64,000 bases of DNA, taken from the NCBI GenBank assembly GCA_963663975.2, contig CAXXRA010000006.1:248001-312000 (forward strand), in the 5' to 3' direction. Position numbers and translations under genes: made by a program. The DNA is from JANQRX01 sp963663975. Lineage in GTDB: Bacteria; Pseudomonadota; Alphaproteobacteria; Rhizobiales; Kaistiaceae. Within the stretch, counting starts at the first letter, position 1. Each line of letters opens with the position of its first letter. Under the pieces are notes generated by a model, which was not told where the DNA came from, ran no database searches, and saw nothing but the letters and a program-made list of their open reading frames with translations. This document shows, in pieces, positions 45,492 to 53,540 of the stretch.

Positions 45492-46313
45492 TCACTTGAA
45501 AAGCTTCGGCAGGCGGATCTTCGGCGCACGGGGTTTGGTGAACACCTTGACGGCGTCCTCGATGACCGTTGCGGCCGCCGCGCCGGTATCGAGTAGCGCC
45601 TCGCCTGAACGAACCGCATAGCGACCGACGATATCAGCGCGTCCGCGCATCGTGCCCTGCAGAATGTCCTGGTCCGAAAGAAACGGAAACGCTTGGGCAA
45701 ATGTGAGACCGGTGAGAAAACTGCCGTCCAAATGGTCGCGCAAATCGAAGATCCCCCGTTCCGTCATGTGCAGAAACCGACCGATAAGGCCATGGTCACG
45801 GCACAGTCCATTGGCAGGGCAGACAATGACTTCGCCATCGATCATGGCGATCGCCAGTTCGCCGGATTCCGTGGCGTGGAGATCGAAGGCGGTGCCGCGG
45901 ACGCCGATGGTCGCAGCCGGCGTGGTGATCTGGTACGCGTCGCTTCCGCTGTTTCCGGTGATAAAGCGAAACGAACCGCGGGCGAGACCGATCGCGACCT
46001 TGGTCGCGGAAGCGTCGCTGGCATAGACGAAACTGTCTAGGGTCAGGATCGATCCCGGTCCGATGGCCAGTCGTGTGCCATCGAGAAATTCGATCTGCGC
46101 GACGCCGGTTGCGTCGGTGGTAACGACTTGACCCTGGAAGACGCGGTCGCCCTCGGCGATGGTGGCCAGCGTACCGTCGAGGTCGCCTTCGACATTGGTG
46201 GTGATCGACGACGCTTCACCCACCTCTGTGGCCGAATGCGCAAGATCGATTGTTGCACCTTGCGTGGTGAACAAAACGCAGACCGCCGCAAACGCAATCC
46301 GATTTGAGTGCAT
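45492..46313 (-). CDS. Exported FecR-domain protein
   Basis: A 273-residue protein with a signal peptide (about residues 1-28) and a FecR domain (GDRVFQGQVVTTDATGVAQI, FLDGTRLAIGPGS, GSFRFITG, TPAATIGVRGTAFDL). FecR domains act in iron-siderophore anti-sigma signalling or as generic periplasmic domains. No sigma factor or TonB receptor gene is nearby, so a signalling role is not supported. Alphaproteobacterial orphans of this type are common and uncharacterised. Confidence 0.85.
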   Translation of the reverse strand: MHSNRIAFAAVCVLFTTQGATIDLAHSATEVGEASSITTNVEGDLDGTLATIAEGDRVFQGQVVTTDATGVAQIEFLDGTRLAIGPGSILTLDSFVYASDASATKVAIGLARGSFRFITGNSGSDAYQITTPAATIGVRGTAFDLHATESGELAIAMIDGEVIVCPANGLCRDHGLIGRFLHMTERGIFDLRDHLDGSFLTGLTFAQAFPFLSDQDILQGTMRGRADIVGRYAVRSGEALLDTGAAAATVIEDAVKVFTKPRAPKIRLPKLFK

Positions 46314-46459
46314 GGGCCGTCCGACCACCATATGATGTTGCGACAAAAGGGGCGCACTTTGAATGCATCACTTGGATCGAGTCGAGTCCGTCGCATCCGG
46401 AAATATCGAAACGGAATTAGCGCGTTGTTAACTCGCATGTTGGCTTTAAACTGTTTGTG

Positions 46460-46476
46460 AATCGCGATTCGCGATT
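46460..46476. promoter_or_regulatory. Perfect palindrome upstream of the histone-like gene
   Basis: AATCGCGATTCGCGATT is a perfect inverted repeat of 8-bp arms around a central T, 24 bp before the TTG start. Its position between a likely promoter (TTGTTA around 46427) and the ribosome-binding site suggests an operator or mRNA hairpin. Confidence 0.5.
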
Positions 46477-46499
46477 TGAGATGCGAGAGGAGAGGTCAA

Positions 46500-46973
46500 T
46501 TGGCCAAGACAACGGCGCGCGCGAGCGCGAAGAAGGCGCCAGCGAAAAAGACGGCTGCCAGAAAGCCGGCCGCGCGGAAATCCGCTGCGGGGAAGACGAC
46601 CGCAAGAAAGAGTGCGGCTCGTAAACCCGTTGCGCGGAAGACGACGGCTCGCAAAACGACGGCACGCAAGCCTGCCGCCAGGAAGACGACTGCGCGCAAG
46701 CCCGCCGTCAGAAAGACGGCCGCACGCAAGCCCGTCGCTAAGAAGACGTCTGCTCGCAAGCCCGCCGCCAAAAAGACGGCCGCACGCAAGCCCGCCGCCA
46801 AAAAGACGGCCGCACGCAAGCCTGCCGCCAGGAAGACGGTTGCGCGCAAGCCCGCCGCCAAGAAGACGGCCGCACGCAAGCCTGCCGCCAAGAAGACGGC
46901 CGCACGGAAACCCGCCGCCAGAAAGACGACTGCCCGCAAGTCCACTGCGTGCAGGGCAGCCGCCAGAAGATGA
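46500..46973 (+). CDS. Histone H1-like repetitive DNA-binding protein
   Basis: A 157-residue protein made almost wholly of Lys, Ala, Arg, Thr and Pro in repeats of about ten residues (consensus AAKKTAARKP). Such tails resemble eukaryotic histone H1 C-termini and bacterial Hc1/AlgP-type proteins that compact DNA. There is no globular domain. The DNA is correspondingly repetitive with a 30-bp period. The start is TTG 46500 with GGAGAGG upstream. An upstream palindrome may regulate it. The repeat number may vary between strains. Confidence 0.85.
   Translation: MAKTTARASAKKAPAKKTAARKPAARKSAAGKTTARKSAARKPVARKTTARKTTARKPAARKTTARKPAVRKTAARKPVAKKTSARKPAAKKTAARKPAAKKTAARKPAARKTVARKPAAKKTAARKPAAKKTAARKPAARKTTARKSTACRAAARR
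46540..46960 (+). repeat. 30-bp-period coding repeats in the histone-like gene
   Basis: Roughly 14 degenerate units encoding AAKKTAARKP-like decapeptides. Units from about 46730 to 46920 are nearly identical, which favours slippage. Confidence 0.85.
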
Positions 46974-46982
46974 GTGGAGTTT

Positions 46983-47010
46983 GCGTCGCCGGGTTCCGGC
47001 GGCGCTTGTA
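46983..47010 (+). terminator. Probable terminator after the histone-like gene
   Basis: GCGTCGCCGG and CCGGCGGCGC pair over 10 bp (one G-T wobble) around a 3-base loop, followed by TTGTACTT. The T tract is weak. Confidence 0.45.
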
Positions 47011-47208
47011 CTTCCGTCCCGCCGTCGCGAAGCCCTTGATGGCTATCGCCCGGCGGACGGGAGGTTCCCGGACGATCATCCACGATCGTTGGTGAGTTAT
47101 TGCGCCGCTTATCCCGGCGATGTGCAGGTTCGTGACCAGCCGCGCGCGCCGATTCCTGATTAGGCAGCCTTGCCGCCGACGGCGCGCGACCACGGTCCTG
47201 CGTTCGAA

Positions 47209-48564
47209 TTAAAGCATGCTCGGAATATCGGCCGCGAAGGTCGGAAACGCGTAGACCATCGACTGGATATCGGTCGTCGGAATCCCGTGCTTGATCGCCA
47301 GGGCGAAAAAGTGGATCAGGTCACCGGCGTTGTGGCCGACGATGTGGACGCCAAGAATCTTGTTTGTTTTCTGATCGACGATTATCTTGGAATAGGCCGT
47401 GGTTTCGGCATTGGTCCGCGCTGCGAACCATCCGGATAGATCGTGATCATGGACGCGAATATCGTGGCCGGTCGACTCCGCCTGTTCCTCCGTCATGCCC
47501 ACCATGGCAAGTGTCGGTACGGTGAACAGTGCCGAGGGTATCGGTGCGTAGTTGAACGTTTCGAGTTCACCGCCGGCAATCATGCGCCCGATCATTCGGC
47601 CCTCATGGGTGGCGATCGGCGACAATTGCTGCTTGCCCGCCAACGCGTCCCCACCGGCGAAGACGGCTGGGTTCGAAGTCGAACGGAAATGCTCGTCGGT
47701 TACGATCGTCCCGCGCTCAACGTCGACATTGCCTGCCGCCAAGTCGAGGTGATCGATATTGGGGATGCGCCCGGCGCCGTTGACGACCCGATCGGCTTCG
47801 ACCGATGTCTGCGCGCCGCCGCGTTCGGTAAATACGACGCGTAGCCTGCCGCCCGCCGGCTCAATGCGCTCGACCGAAATCTCGGTTTTCATGTTGATCC
47901 CGATGCGTTCGCTCTCGCGGCAGATGGCGGTAACGGAATCGGGATCGAATTTTGCCAGGAATTTCGGTGATGCCTCCAGGACCGTAACCTTGGTTCCCGC
48001 GCGGGCGTAAACGTGGCTGAACTCGAACGCGACAACGCCGCCGCCGACGAACACGACATCCCTGGGCTGCTCCCGTTCGCTCAGGACGTCATCGGATGTG
48101 ATCATCAACTCGGCGCCTGGAATAGGCAGTTCGCGGTGGCGCGAGCCGGTGGCGATGACGATTGATTTTGCTCGCAGCACGTCATCGCCGGAGGTGATTT
48201 CGTTCGACCCAGTGAAGCGGCCGTCCTTTCGGAACACGGTCACGCCGCGGTCGCCCATGAGCTTGTCGAACATCGGTGGCAAACCCGCGATCAACGCCTT
48301 TTCGCGATCGATCAGAGCAGCCCAGTCGAGCTTCGGTTTGCCGACGTCGATTTTGTGAACAGCGGCCTGCTCGATCTCGTGGAGCGCATGCGCGGCAGCC
48401 ACCAGGACCTTCTTGGGCGTGCATCCCCGATTGGAGCAGGTGCCGCCCATGGTCCAAGGCTCGATCAGAGCGACAGACATTCCGGCCGCGGTCGTGGGGA
48501 CCGTCACCCCCATCGCGGCATTGCCACCGCCGATGATAATGACATCGAATTCTCGCGTAGCCAT
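47209..48564 (-). CDS. FAD-dependent pyridine nucleotide-disulfide oxidoreductase (glutathione reductase-like)
   Basis: A 451-residue flavoprotein: an N-terminal FAD motif (IIIGGGNAAMGV), redox-active disulfide GGTCSNRGCTPKK, an NAD(P)-binding GGGVVAFEFSHVYARAG, a second FAD contact AGGDAL and a dimerisation domain. The C-terminus reads AFPTFAADIPSML where glutathione or lipoamide reductases have HPTxxE, so the catalytic His and Glu are replaced by Phe and Asp. It may act on a different disulfide or acceptor. It stands alone, near uvrB in the opposite direction. Confidence 0.88.
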   Translation of the reverse strand: MATREFDVIIIGGGNAAMGVTVPTTAAGMSVALIEPWTMGGTCSNRGCTPKKVLVAAAHALHEIEQAAVHKIDVGKPKLDWAALIDREKALIAGLPPMFDKLMGDRGVTVFRKDGRFTGSNEITSGDDVLRAKSIVIATGSRHRELPIPGAELMITSDDVLSEREQPRDVVFVGGGVVAFEFSHVYARAGTKVTVLEASPKFLAKFDPDSVTAICRESERIGINMKTEISVERIEPAGGRLRVVFTERGGAQTSVEADRVVNGAGRIPNIDHLDLAAGNVDVERGTIVTDEHFRSTSNPAVFAGGDALAGKQQLSPIATHEGRMIGRMIAGGELETFNYAPIPSALFTVPTLAMVGMTEEQAESTGHDIRVHDHDLSGWFAARTNAETTAYSKIIVDQKTNKILGVHIVGHNAGDLIHFFALAIKHGIPTTDIQSMVYAFPTFAADIPSML

Positions 48565-48813
48565 TTGGGTCGTGTTCCTTGTTGCGTCAGGTGCGCCGGA
48601 ACATAGTGGTACCAGTTTCATGGAAAACAGTGGACAACGACGACGGATGTCACGTTTTGGCGACTTCGCCGTGACGCGAGCGGGCCAGCCCGCGCGATCA
48701 GCCTGCTGCCACTTCGGCACATTCGTTGAAAATCGGTTGGACACAAGCTTTTTCTGACAGGAGAGGGCGAATGCGGTCTTTTCCGAACCGCACTCTTCCC
48801 CCATATTCTGGCC

Positions 48814-51270
48814 ATGCCTGCCAGGAAGAAATCCGGTTTCTCCGAAGCCCCGCAGAAGCCGCTCACCACTGCCCGGGGCACCTCGATGGGCGGCCGCGGA
48901 ACTGCGACCGAGCGGGCGGCTGCCGGATTGAATCCGGTGCCTGGTATCGATGTATCGCTGGAGGAGGTCGGGAAGCTACCGGCTGATGGCGCAACAGCTT
49001 CGGTGAGCGCGCTGTCGGCGCTGATCGAACAGGGGCGACCCGAGTTTCTAGACCAGGCCTGGGTGCCACACCGGCCTGATCGACCGCCGAAGAGCGAAGG
49101 CGGCGTCCCGTTCCGCATCGTATCGGAGCTCTCGCCCAAGGGTGATCAGGCGCAGGCCATCGACGAATTGGTGGATGGCATCGGCGCTGCCGAGCGCGAT
49201 CAGGTGCTGCTGGGCGTGACCGGTTCCGGCAAGACCTACACCATGGCTCAAGTGGTGGAGGCAACGCAGCGGCCGGCCCTCGTCCTTGCACCGAACAAGA
49301 CGCTGGCCGCTCAGCTCTACGGCGAGTTCAAGTCGTTCTTTCCCGACAACGCGGTCGAGTATTTCGTTTCCTACTACGACTATTATCAGCCGGAGGCGTA
49401 TGTGCCGCGCACGGACACATATGTCGAAAAGGAGTCGTCGATCAACGAACAGATCGACCGCATGCGCCACTCCGCGACGCGCTCGCTCCTGGAAAGAGAC
49501 GACGTCCTGATCGTTGCGTCGGTATCGTGCATCTACGGCATCGGCTCGGTGGAGACTTACACCGCGATGACGTTCGAAATCTCACAGGGTGAGACCGTCG
49601 ACCATCGTCAGTTCCTGGCCGATCTCGTTGCATTGCAATACCGGCGGGCGGATGCCGATTTTCGGCGCGGCACATTCAGGGTGCGCGGCGATTCTGTCGA
49701 CCTGTTCCCCGCTCATCTGGAAGACCGCGCCTGGCGCTTCTCACTGTTCGGCGACGAGATCGAATCGATCACCGAGTTCGACCCGCTGACCGGGCAGGCC
49801 TCCGGTCGATTGAAGACGGTCAAAGTCTATGCGAATTCGCACTACGTGACGCCGCGGCCGACGCTGGCGCAGGCGGTCAAGGGTATCCAGGCGGAATTGA
49901 AACCGCGGTTGGATGAATTGACCCATGCCGGGCGGCTGCTTGAGGCGCAGCGGCTGGAGCAGCGCACGCGCTTTGATCTTGAGATGATCGAGGCCACCGG
50001 CTCATGCGCGGGAATTGAGAATTATTCCCGCTATCTGACGGGCCGCAAGCCCGGCGAGCCGCCGCCGACATTGTTTGAGTATCTGCCTGACAACGCGCTG
50101 GTGTTCGTTGACGAGAGCCATGTGACGATCCCTCAGCTCGGCGCCATGTATCGCGGCGATTTTCGTCGCAAGGCGACCCTGGCCGAGTTCGGCTTTCGGC
50201 TGCCGTCGTGCATGGACAACCGGCCATTGCGCTTTGAAGAATGGGACGTCATGCGACCGCAGACGCTGTACGTTTCGGCCACGCCCAGCGGGTGGGAACT
50301 CCAACAAACCGGCGGCGTGTTCACCGAGCAGGTCATCCGTCCGACCGGGCTGATCGACCCGCCGGTTGAAATTCGCCCCGCCGGCAGCCAGGTCGATGAT
50401 CTGATCGGCGAAGTTCGTGACGTGGCCAAACGCGGTTTTCGCGCGCTGGTGACCGTGCTGACCAAGCGCATGGCGGAGGATTTGACCGAGTACATGCACG
50501 AGCAGGGAATCCGCGTCCGCTACATGCACTCCGATGTCGAAACCCTGGAACGAATCGAGATTATCCGCGATCTCAGACTGGGGGCCTTCGACGTGCTGGT
50601 TGGCATCAACCTGCTGCGCGAGGGGCTGGATATTCCCGAATGTGCGCTGGTTGGAATTCTCGACGCCGACAAGGAGGGATTCCTGAGATCGGAGACTTCG
50701 TTGGTTCAGACCATCGGGCGCGCGGCTCGCAATGTCGACAGCAAGGTCATTCTCTACGCCGATACCGTGACGGGATCGATGGAACGCGCCATGGCGGAGA
50801 CGACGCGCCGGCGGGAGAAGCAGAACGAATACAACATCGCCAACGGCATAACGCCGGAGAGCGTCCGTAAGTCCATTGGTGACATTATGTCGTCGGTTTA
50901 CGAGCGCGATCACGTCATCGTACCGTCCGGCTTTGCCGAGGAGGGAGCCCTGGTTGGGCACAATCTGAAGGCAACCGTCGCAGATCTTGAGAAACAGATG
51001 CGCGATGCGGCCGCCGATCTCGAATTTGAAGAGGCAGCCCGCCTGCGTGACGAGATCAAACGGCTTGAGGAACTCGACCTTGCCACCGCTGACGATGTCC
51101 TGGCCAGGACCGCGGAAGCGGGCGATGGCAAAACCGAGACGACTGGCCGCGGCAGGCGGCCGCGCAAGCCGGTGCCGGGCCAGATGGGACCGGGAACTGG
51201 CCGCGAGGTGCCGCTTCCCGGCAGCGGCGGGAAGCCCGGCAGCCGTCGCCGCAGACGTCGCGGAAGCTGA
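48814..51270 (+). CDS. uvrB: Excinuclease ABC subunit B
   Basis: An 818-residue UvrB. Walker A GVTGSGKTYT, the beta-hairpin YFVSYYDYYQPEAYVPRTDTY, helicase motifs (FVDESHVTIPQ, INLLREGLDIPE, QTIGRAARN) and the C-terminal UVR motif (DLEFEEAARLRDEIKRLE) are all present. It loads on damaged DNA with UvrA and recruits UvrC. It is longer than the E. coli protein because of an N-terminal extension of about 100 residues and a basic Gly/Arg-rich tail. No canonical alphaproteobacterial LexA box (GTTC-N7-GTTC) is present upstream. Confidence 0.97.
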   Translation: MPARKKSGFSEAPQKPLTTARGTSMGGRGTATERAAAGLNPVPGIDVSLEEVGKLPADGATASVSALSALIEQGRPEFLDQAWVPHRPDRPPKSEGGVPFRIVSELSPKGDQAQAIDELVDGIGAAERDQVLLGVTGSGKTYTMAQVVEATQRPALVLAPNKTLAAQLYGEFKSFFPDNAVEYFVSYYDYYQPEAYVPRTDTYVEKESSINEQIDRMRHSATRSLLERDDVLIVASVSCIYGIGSVETYTAMTFEISQGETVDHRQFLADLVALQYRRADADFRRGTFRVRGDSVDLFPAHLEDRAWRFSLFGDEIESITEFDPLTGQASGRLKTVKVYANSHYVTPRPTLAQAVKGIQAELKPRLDELTHAGRLLEAQRLEQRTRFDLEMIEATGSCAGIENYSRYLTGRKPGEPPPTLFEYLPDNALVFVDESHVTIPQLGAMYRGDFRRKATLAEFGFRLPSCMDNRPLRFEEWDVMRPQTLYVSATPSGWELQQTGGVFTEQVIRPTGLIDPPVEIRPAGSQVDDLIGEVRDVAKRGFRALVTVLTKRMAEDLTEYMHEQGIRVRYMHSDVETLERIEIIRDLRLGAFDVLVGINLLREGLDIPECALVGILDADKEGFLRSETSLVQTIGRAARNVDSKVILYADTVTGSMERAMAETTRRREKQNEYNIANGITPESVRKSIGDIMSSVYERDHVIVPSGFAEEGALVGHNLKATVADLEKQMRDAAADLEFEEAARLRDEIKRLEELDLATADDVLARTAEAGDGKTETTGRGRRPRKPVPGQMGPGTGREVPLPGSGGKPGSRRRRRRGS

Positions 51271-51310
51271 GCTTGGCCGGCGTGACAGTGGCGGCAACTT
51301 CTGACACAAT

Positions 51311-51374
51311 GGTAGCGGTCGGGGGCAACCGTGCAGATTTTCGGTAGCGGTCGGGGGCAACCGTGCAGATTTTC
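51311..51374 (+). repeat. Perfect 32-bp tandem duplication over a start codon
   Basis: The 32 bases at 51311-51342 are repeated exactly at 51343-51374. Each copy holds a G-rich ribosome-binding site and the GTG start of the downstream gene. Because 32 is not a multiple of three, the first GTG opens a different frame. Confidence 0.97.
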
Positions 51375-51893
51375 GCCTGGCTCGCTGCGTTTTTGTTTGG
51401 CATCGGCGCGACTTTCGTCGTGCTGGCGTTCGTCGTGCTGTTGCGCTTTCTGTTTGGCCGCAGCTCGCGGCTCGACCGGGTAAGTGCCTCGGAACGGCAT
51501 CGCAGCGGGGTCGTTTCGATTTTGTCGCGGATCGTCTTCTTCATCTGGTCTTTTGCCTTGCTGACGAACGCCGCCGTGTTCACGGCGCTTTTGGATGCCC
51601 GCCGCCCCTTCGGGTGTGATTACCAGGGTCTCATCGTGACATGCCCGGAGTCCGCTGGAGGCGGAGCGTTGGCTTCCTACCTTGGGCTGCCAGACTTTTT
51701 GGCTGCCAACACCGGTCTCCTGCTCGAGGTATTGTGGACGCTGCCCGCACACTTCGGCAGTGGATTTTCGAACTTGCCCGCCGTGCTGCCGCAACTCGCG
51801 ATCGGCTTGATCGGTCCGGTATTGATGTTGCTGGCGTTGTGGGGCCTGGTGAAGCTTCTCGGGGATATTCGACGCCTGTGGCGGGATGGGTGA
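51363..51893 (+). CDS. Hypothetical membrane protein
   Basis: A 176-residue protein with three predicted transmembrane helices (about residues 4-30, 50-75 and 140-165) and a loop with two cysteines (GCDYQGLIVTC) that would face the periplasm if the N-terminus is cytoplasmic, possibly a disulfide. The GTG start lies in the second copy of a 32-bp tandem repeat, with GGGGG five bases upstream. No family is recognised. Confidence 0.75.
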   Translation: MQIFAWLAAFLFGIGATFVVLAFVVLLRFLFGRSSRLDRVSASERHRSGVVSILSRIVFFIWSFALLTNAAVFTALLDARRPFGCDYQGLIVTCPESAGGGALASYLGLPDFLAANTGLLLEVLWTLPAHFGSGFSNLPAVLPQLAIGLIGPVLMLLALWGLVKLLGDIRRLWRDG

Positions 51894-51980
51894 ATGCGGG
51901 AGTGGTCGACTGACAGTCAGTTCGCCGCCTGCTAGGTTGCGGGCCTGAGGAACTTGCGGCCAAGGGTGAGGTCGAAGCGC

Positions 51981-52764
51981 ATGATCCATGTCGGCATAGG
52001 GGGATGGACGTACAAGCCCTGGCGGGGTTCCTTCTATCCGGAAGGTCTGAAACAGGCCGATGAACTCGCCTATGTAGCCAGCAAGCTGACCGCCATCGAG
52101 ATCAACGGCACGTTTTACCGCACCCAGTCGGCAGCAAGTTTCGCCAAATGGCGCGATGCGGCACCGGACGGCTTCAGGTTTGCGGTCAAGGGGCACCGGG
52201 CGGTGGTGAACCGCAAGGTGTTGGCGGAGGCGGGCGAGGCCATCGATTGGTTCACCGGATCGGGGATCGCCGAACTCGGCGAAAAGCTCGGGCCGAATTC
52301 TTTGGCAATTCGCGCCCTTCAAGAAGTACGACCACGGCGACTTCGACGCTTTCTTCTCGCTGCTGCCCCGCGAGGTCGCCGGCGTGAAGTTGCGGCATGC
52401 GGCGGAGGTTCGCTCGAAGAGTTTCCTCAATCCCGAATTCGTGTCGCTTGCCCGAAAGCACGGCATCGCGATCGTGTTCTCCGAATCCGATACCTATCCG
52501 CCGATCGCCGACGTTACAGCGGATTTCGTCTACCTGCGTTTGCAGCGAACGTCGAAAGATGTTGCCACGGGGTACACCGCTGAAGCGCTCGAGCAGTGGG
52601 CGGCCAACGCCAAAACCTGGGCGGCCGGTGGGGCGCCGAGCGATCTGCCCACTTTTGGTGACGAGACCGCGGTCAAGGAGCCACGCGACGTCTTTGCCTT
52701 GATGATCTCCGGTGCCAAGATCAGGGCGCCGCACGCTGCCATGGCGCTGATCGAGCGGTTGTAA
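51981..52764 (+). pseudogene. DUF72 domain protein with a single-base frameshift
   Basis: The first frame from ATG 51981 has the DUF72 TIM-barrel start (HVGIGGWTYKPWRGSFYP, EINGTFYR, FRFAVKGHR) but loses homology after EKLGP near 52295. The next frame continues correctly (ILWQFAPFKKYDHGDFDAFF, VKLRHAAEVRS, FVYLRLQRT) to TAA 52762-52764. One extra A in CCGAATTC (52296/52297) explains the break; removing it restores a protein of about 260 residues. It could be a recent mutation or a sequencing error. DUF72 proteins have no firm function. Confidence 0.85.
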
Positions 52765-52927
52765 CCTTTCGCCGGCCGGTTGGGGTCGTCACGAAAGCGC
52801 AATGTCGTCGGCAACGCCGCCATGCCCGGGCCCCGGCGAGGCGTCCGAGCGGACCGCCACCGGTGTCGGCCGCGGTTGGCGACCGGACGCCTGAATAATG
52901 CCGCAATTTCCCCTCAGCACCCAGGCG

Positions 52928-52950
52928 CGCGCCGCTTTTGCGGCGCGTTT
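52928..52950 (+). terminator. Probable intrinsic terminator after the DUF72 gene
   Basis: CGCGCCGC and GCGGCGCG form a perfect 8-bp stem with a TTTT loop followed by TTTCC. It lies between the DUF72 gene and rlpA. Confidence 0.5.
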
Positions 52951-53012
52951 CCTGTGTTGGCCGTTTGGGAGGACGGCCCGTTAGAGCGAGTATTGAAGTG
53001 TCCTTCCAAAAT

Positions 53013-53402
53013 ATGTGTGCGTTTGCGTTCCGGCTGTCCCTGGCGACCGCCGCAATCTTCTCCCTGCCGTCCCCGTCGAGCGCCGATGAATGCGGCCAGG
53101 CCACCTGGTATCGCATGGGAAAGGTGACCGCGAGCGGCGAGCCGATGAACCCTCGGGCTTTGGCCGCGGCCCATCGTAACCTGTCGTTCGGAACGCGGGT
53201 TCAGGTCGAGAACCTGGCCAATGATCGATCCGTTGTGGTGCGGATCAACGATCGCGGGCCGTTCATCCGCGGGCGGGTCATCGATGTCACTGAAGCCGCG
53301 GCTCGGCGTCTGGGCATGATTGCGTCCGGCGTCGCGCCGGTTCGCGTTACGGTTCTCGACGGCGACGGCCCATGCGGGTCGACCGCCCGGTGCACCGGCT
53401 AA
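53013..53402 (+). CDS. RlpA-like double-psi beta-barrel protein
   Basis: A 129-residue protein with a signal peptide (residues 1 to about 24) and one RlpA/DPBB domain (ATWYRMGKVTASGEPMNP, LSFGTRVQVENL, VVRINDRGPFIRGRVIDVTEAAARRLGM). The catalytic aspartate of RlpA lytic transglycosylases would be in NDRGPF. It has no SPOR domain, so it is a short form. Two cysteines near the C-terminus (CGSTARC) and one near the mature N-terminus may form a disulfide. ATG 53013 is chosen for the signal peptide. Confidence 0.85.
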   Translation: MCAFAFRLSLATAAIFSLPSPSSADECGQATWYRMGKVTASGEPMNPRALAAAHRNLSFGTRVQVENLANDRSVVVRINDRGPFIRGRVIDVTEAAARRLGMIASGVAPVRVTVLDGDGPCGSTARCTG

Positions 53403-53540
53403 TCGCCAGCCTGAACAGGCGCTGAGGCGGCAGGCGCTGGTCGTCCTTGCGGTCGAAGGCGCGTTTTTGCGTCCTTTGCGACGTTGTTCAGCCGTGACCA
53501 GGATGACCCGTGCCGCTGCCGGCGCCGCGAGCCGCGGCGA

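Noticed and set aside
46612..47163. A 183-codon frame overlapping the histone-like gene
   Set aside because: It is a frame shadow of the Lys/Ala repeats (His/Arg/Pro-rich). Its last 40 codons after the repeat gene look better but have no start or ribosome-binding site of their own.
48725..48739. GTTG-N7-GTTG upstream of uvrB as a LexA box
   Set aside because: The alphaproteobacterial LexA box is GTTC-N7-GTTC. Both half-sites here end in G, so the match is not sufficient to claim SOS control.
50910..52466. Very long antisense open frames (for example 518 codons here, 452 codons at 50002-51360, 390 codons opposite petB, 339 codons opposite the DUF4159 gene)
   Set aside because: They mirror highly conserved genes on the other strand, have Arg/Ser/Gln-rich or otherwise non-protein-like composition, and are expected in high-GC DNA where stops are rare.
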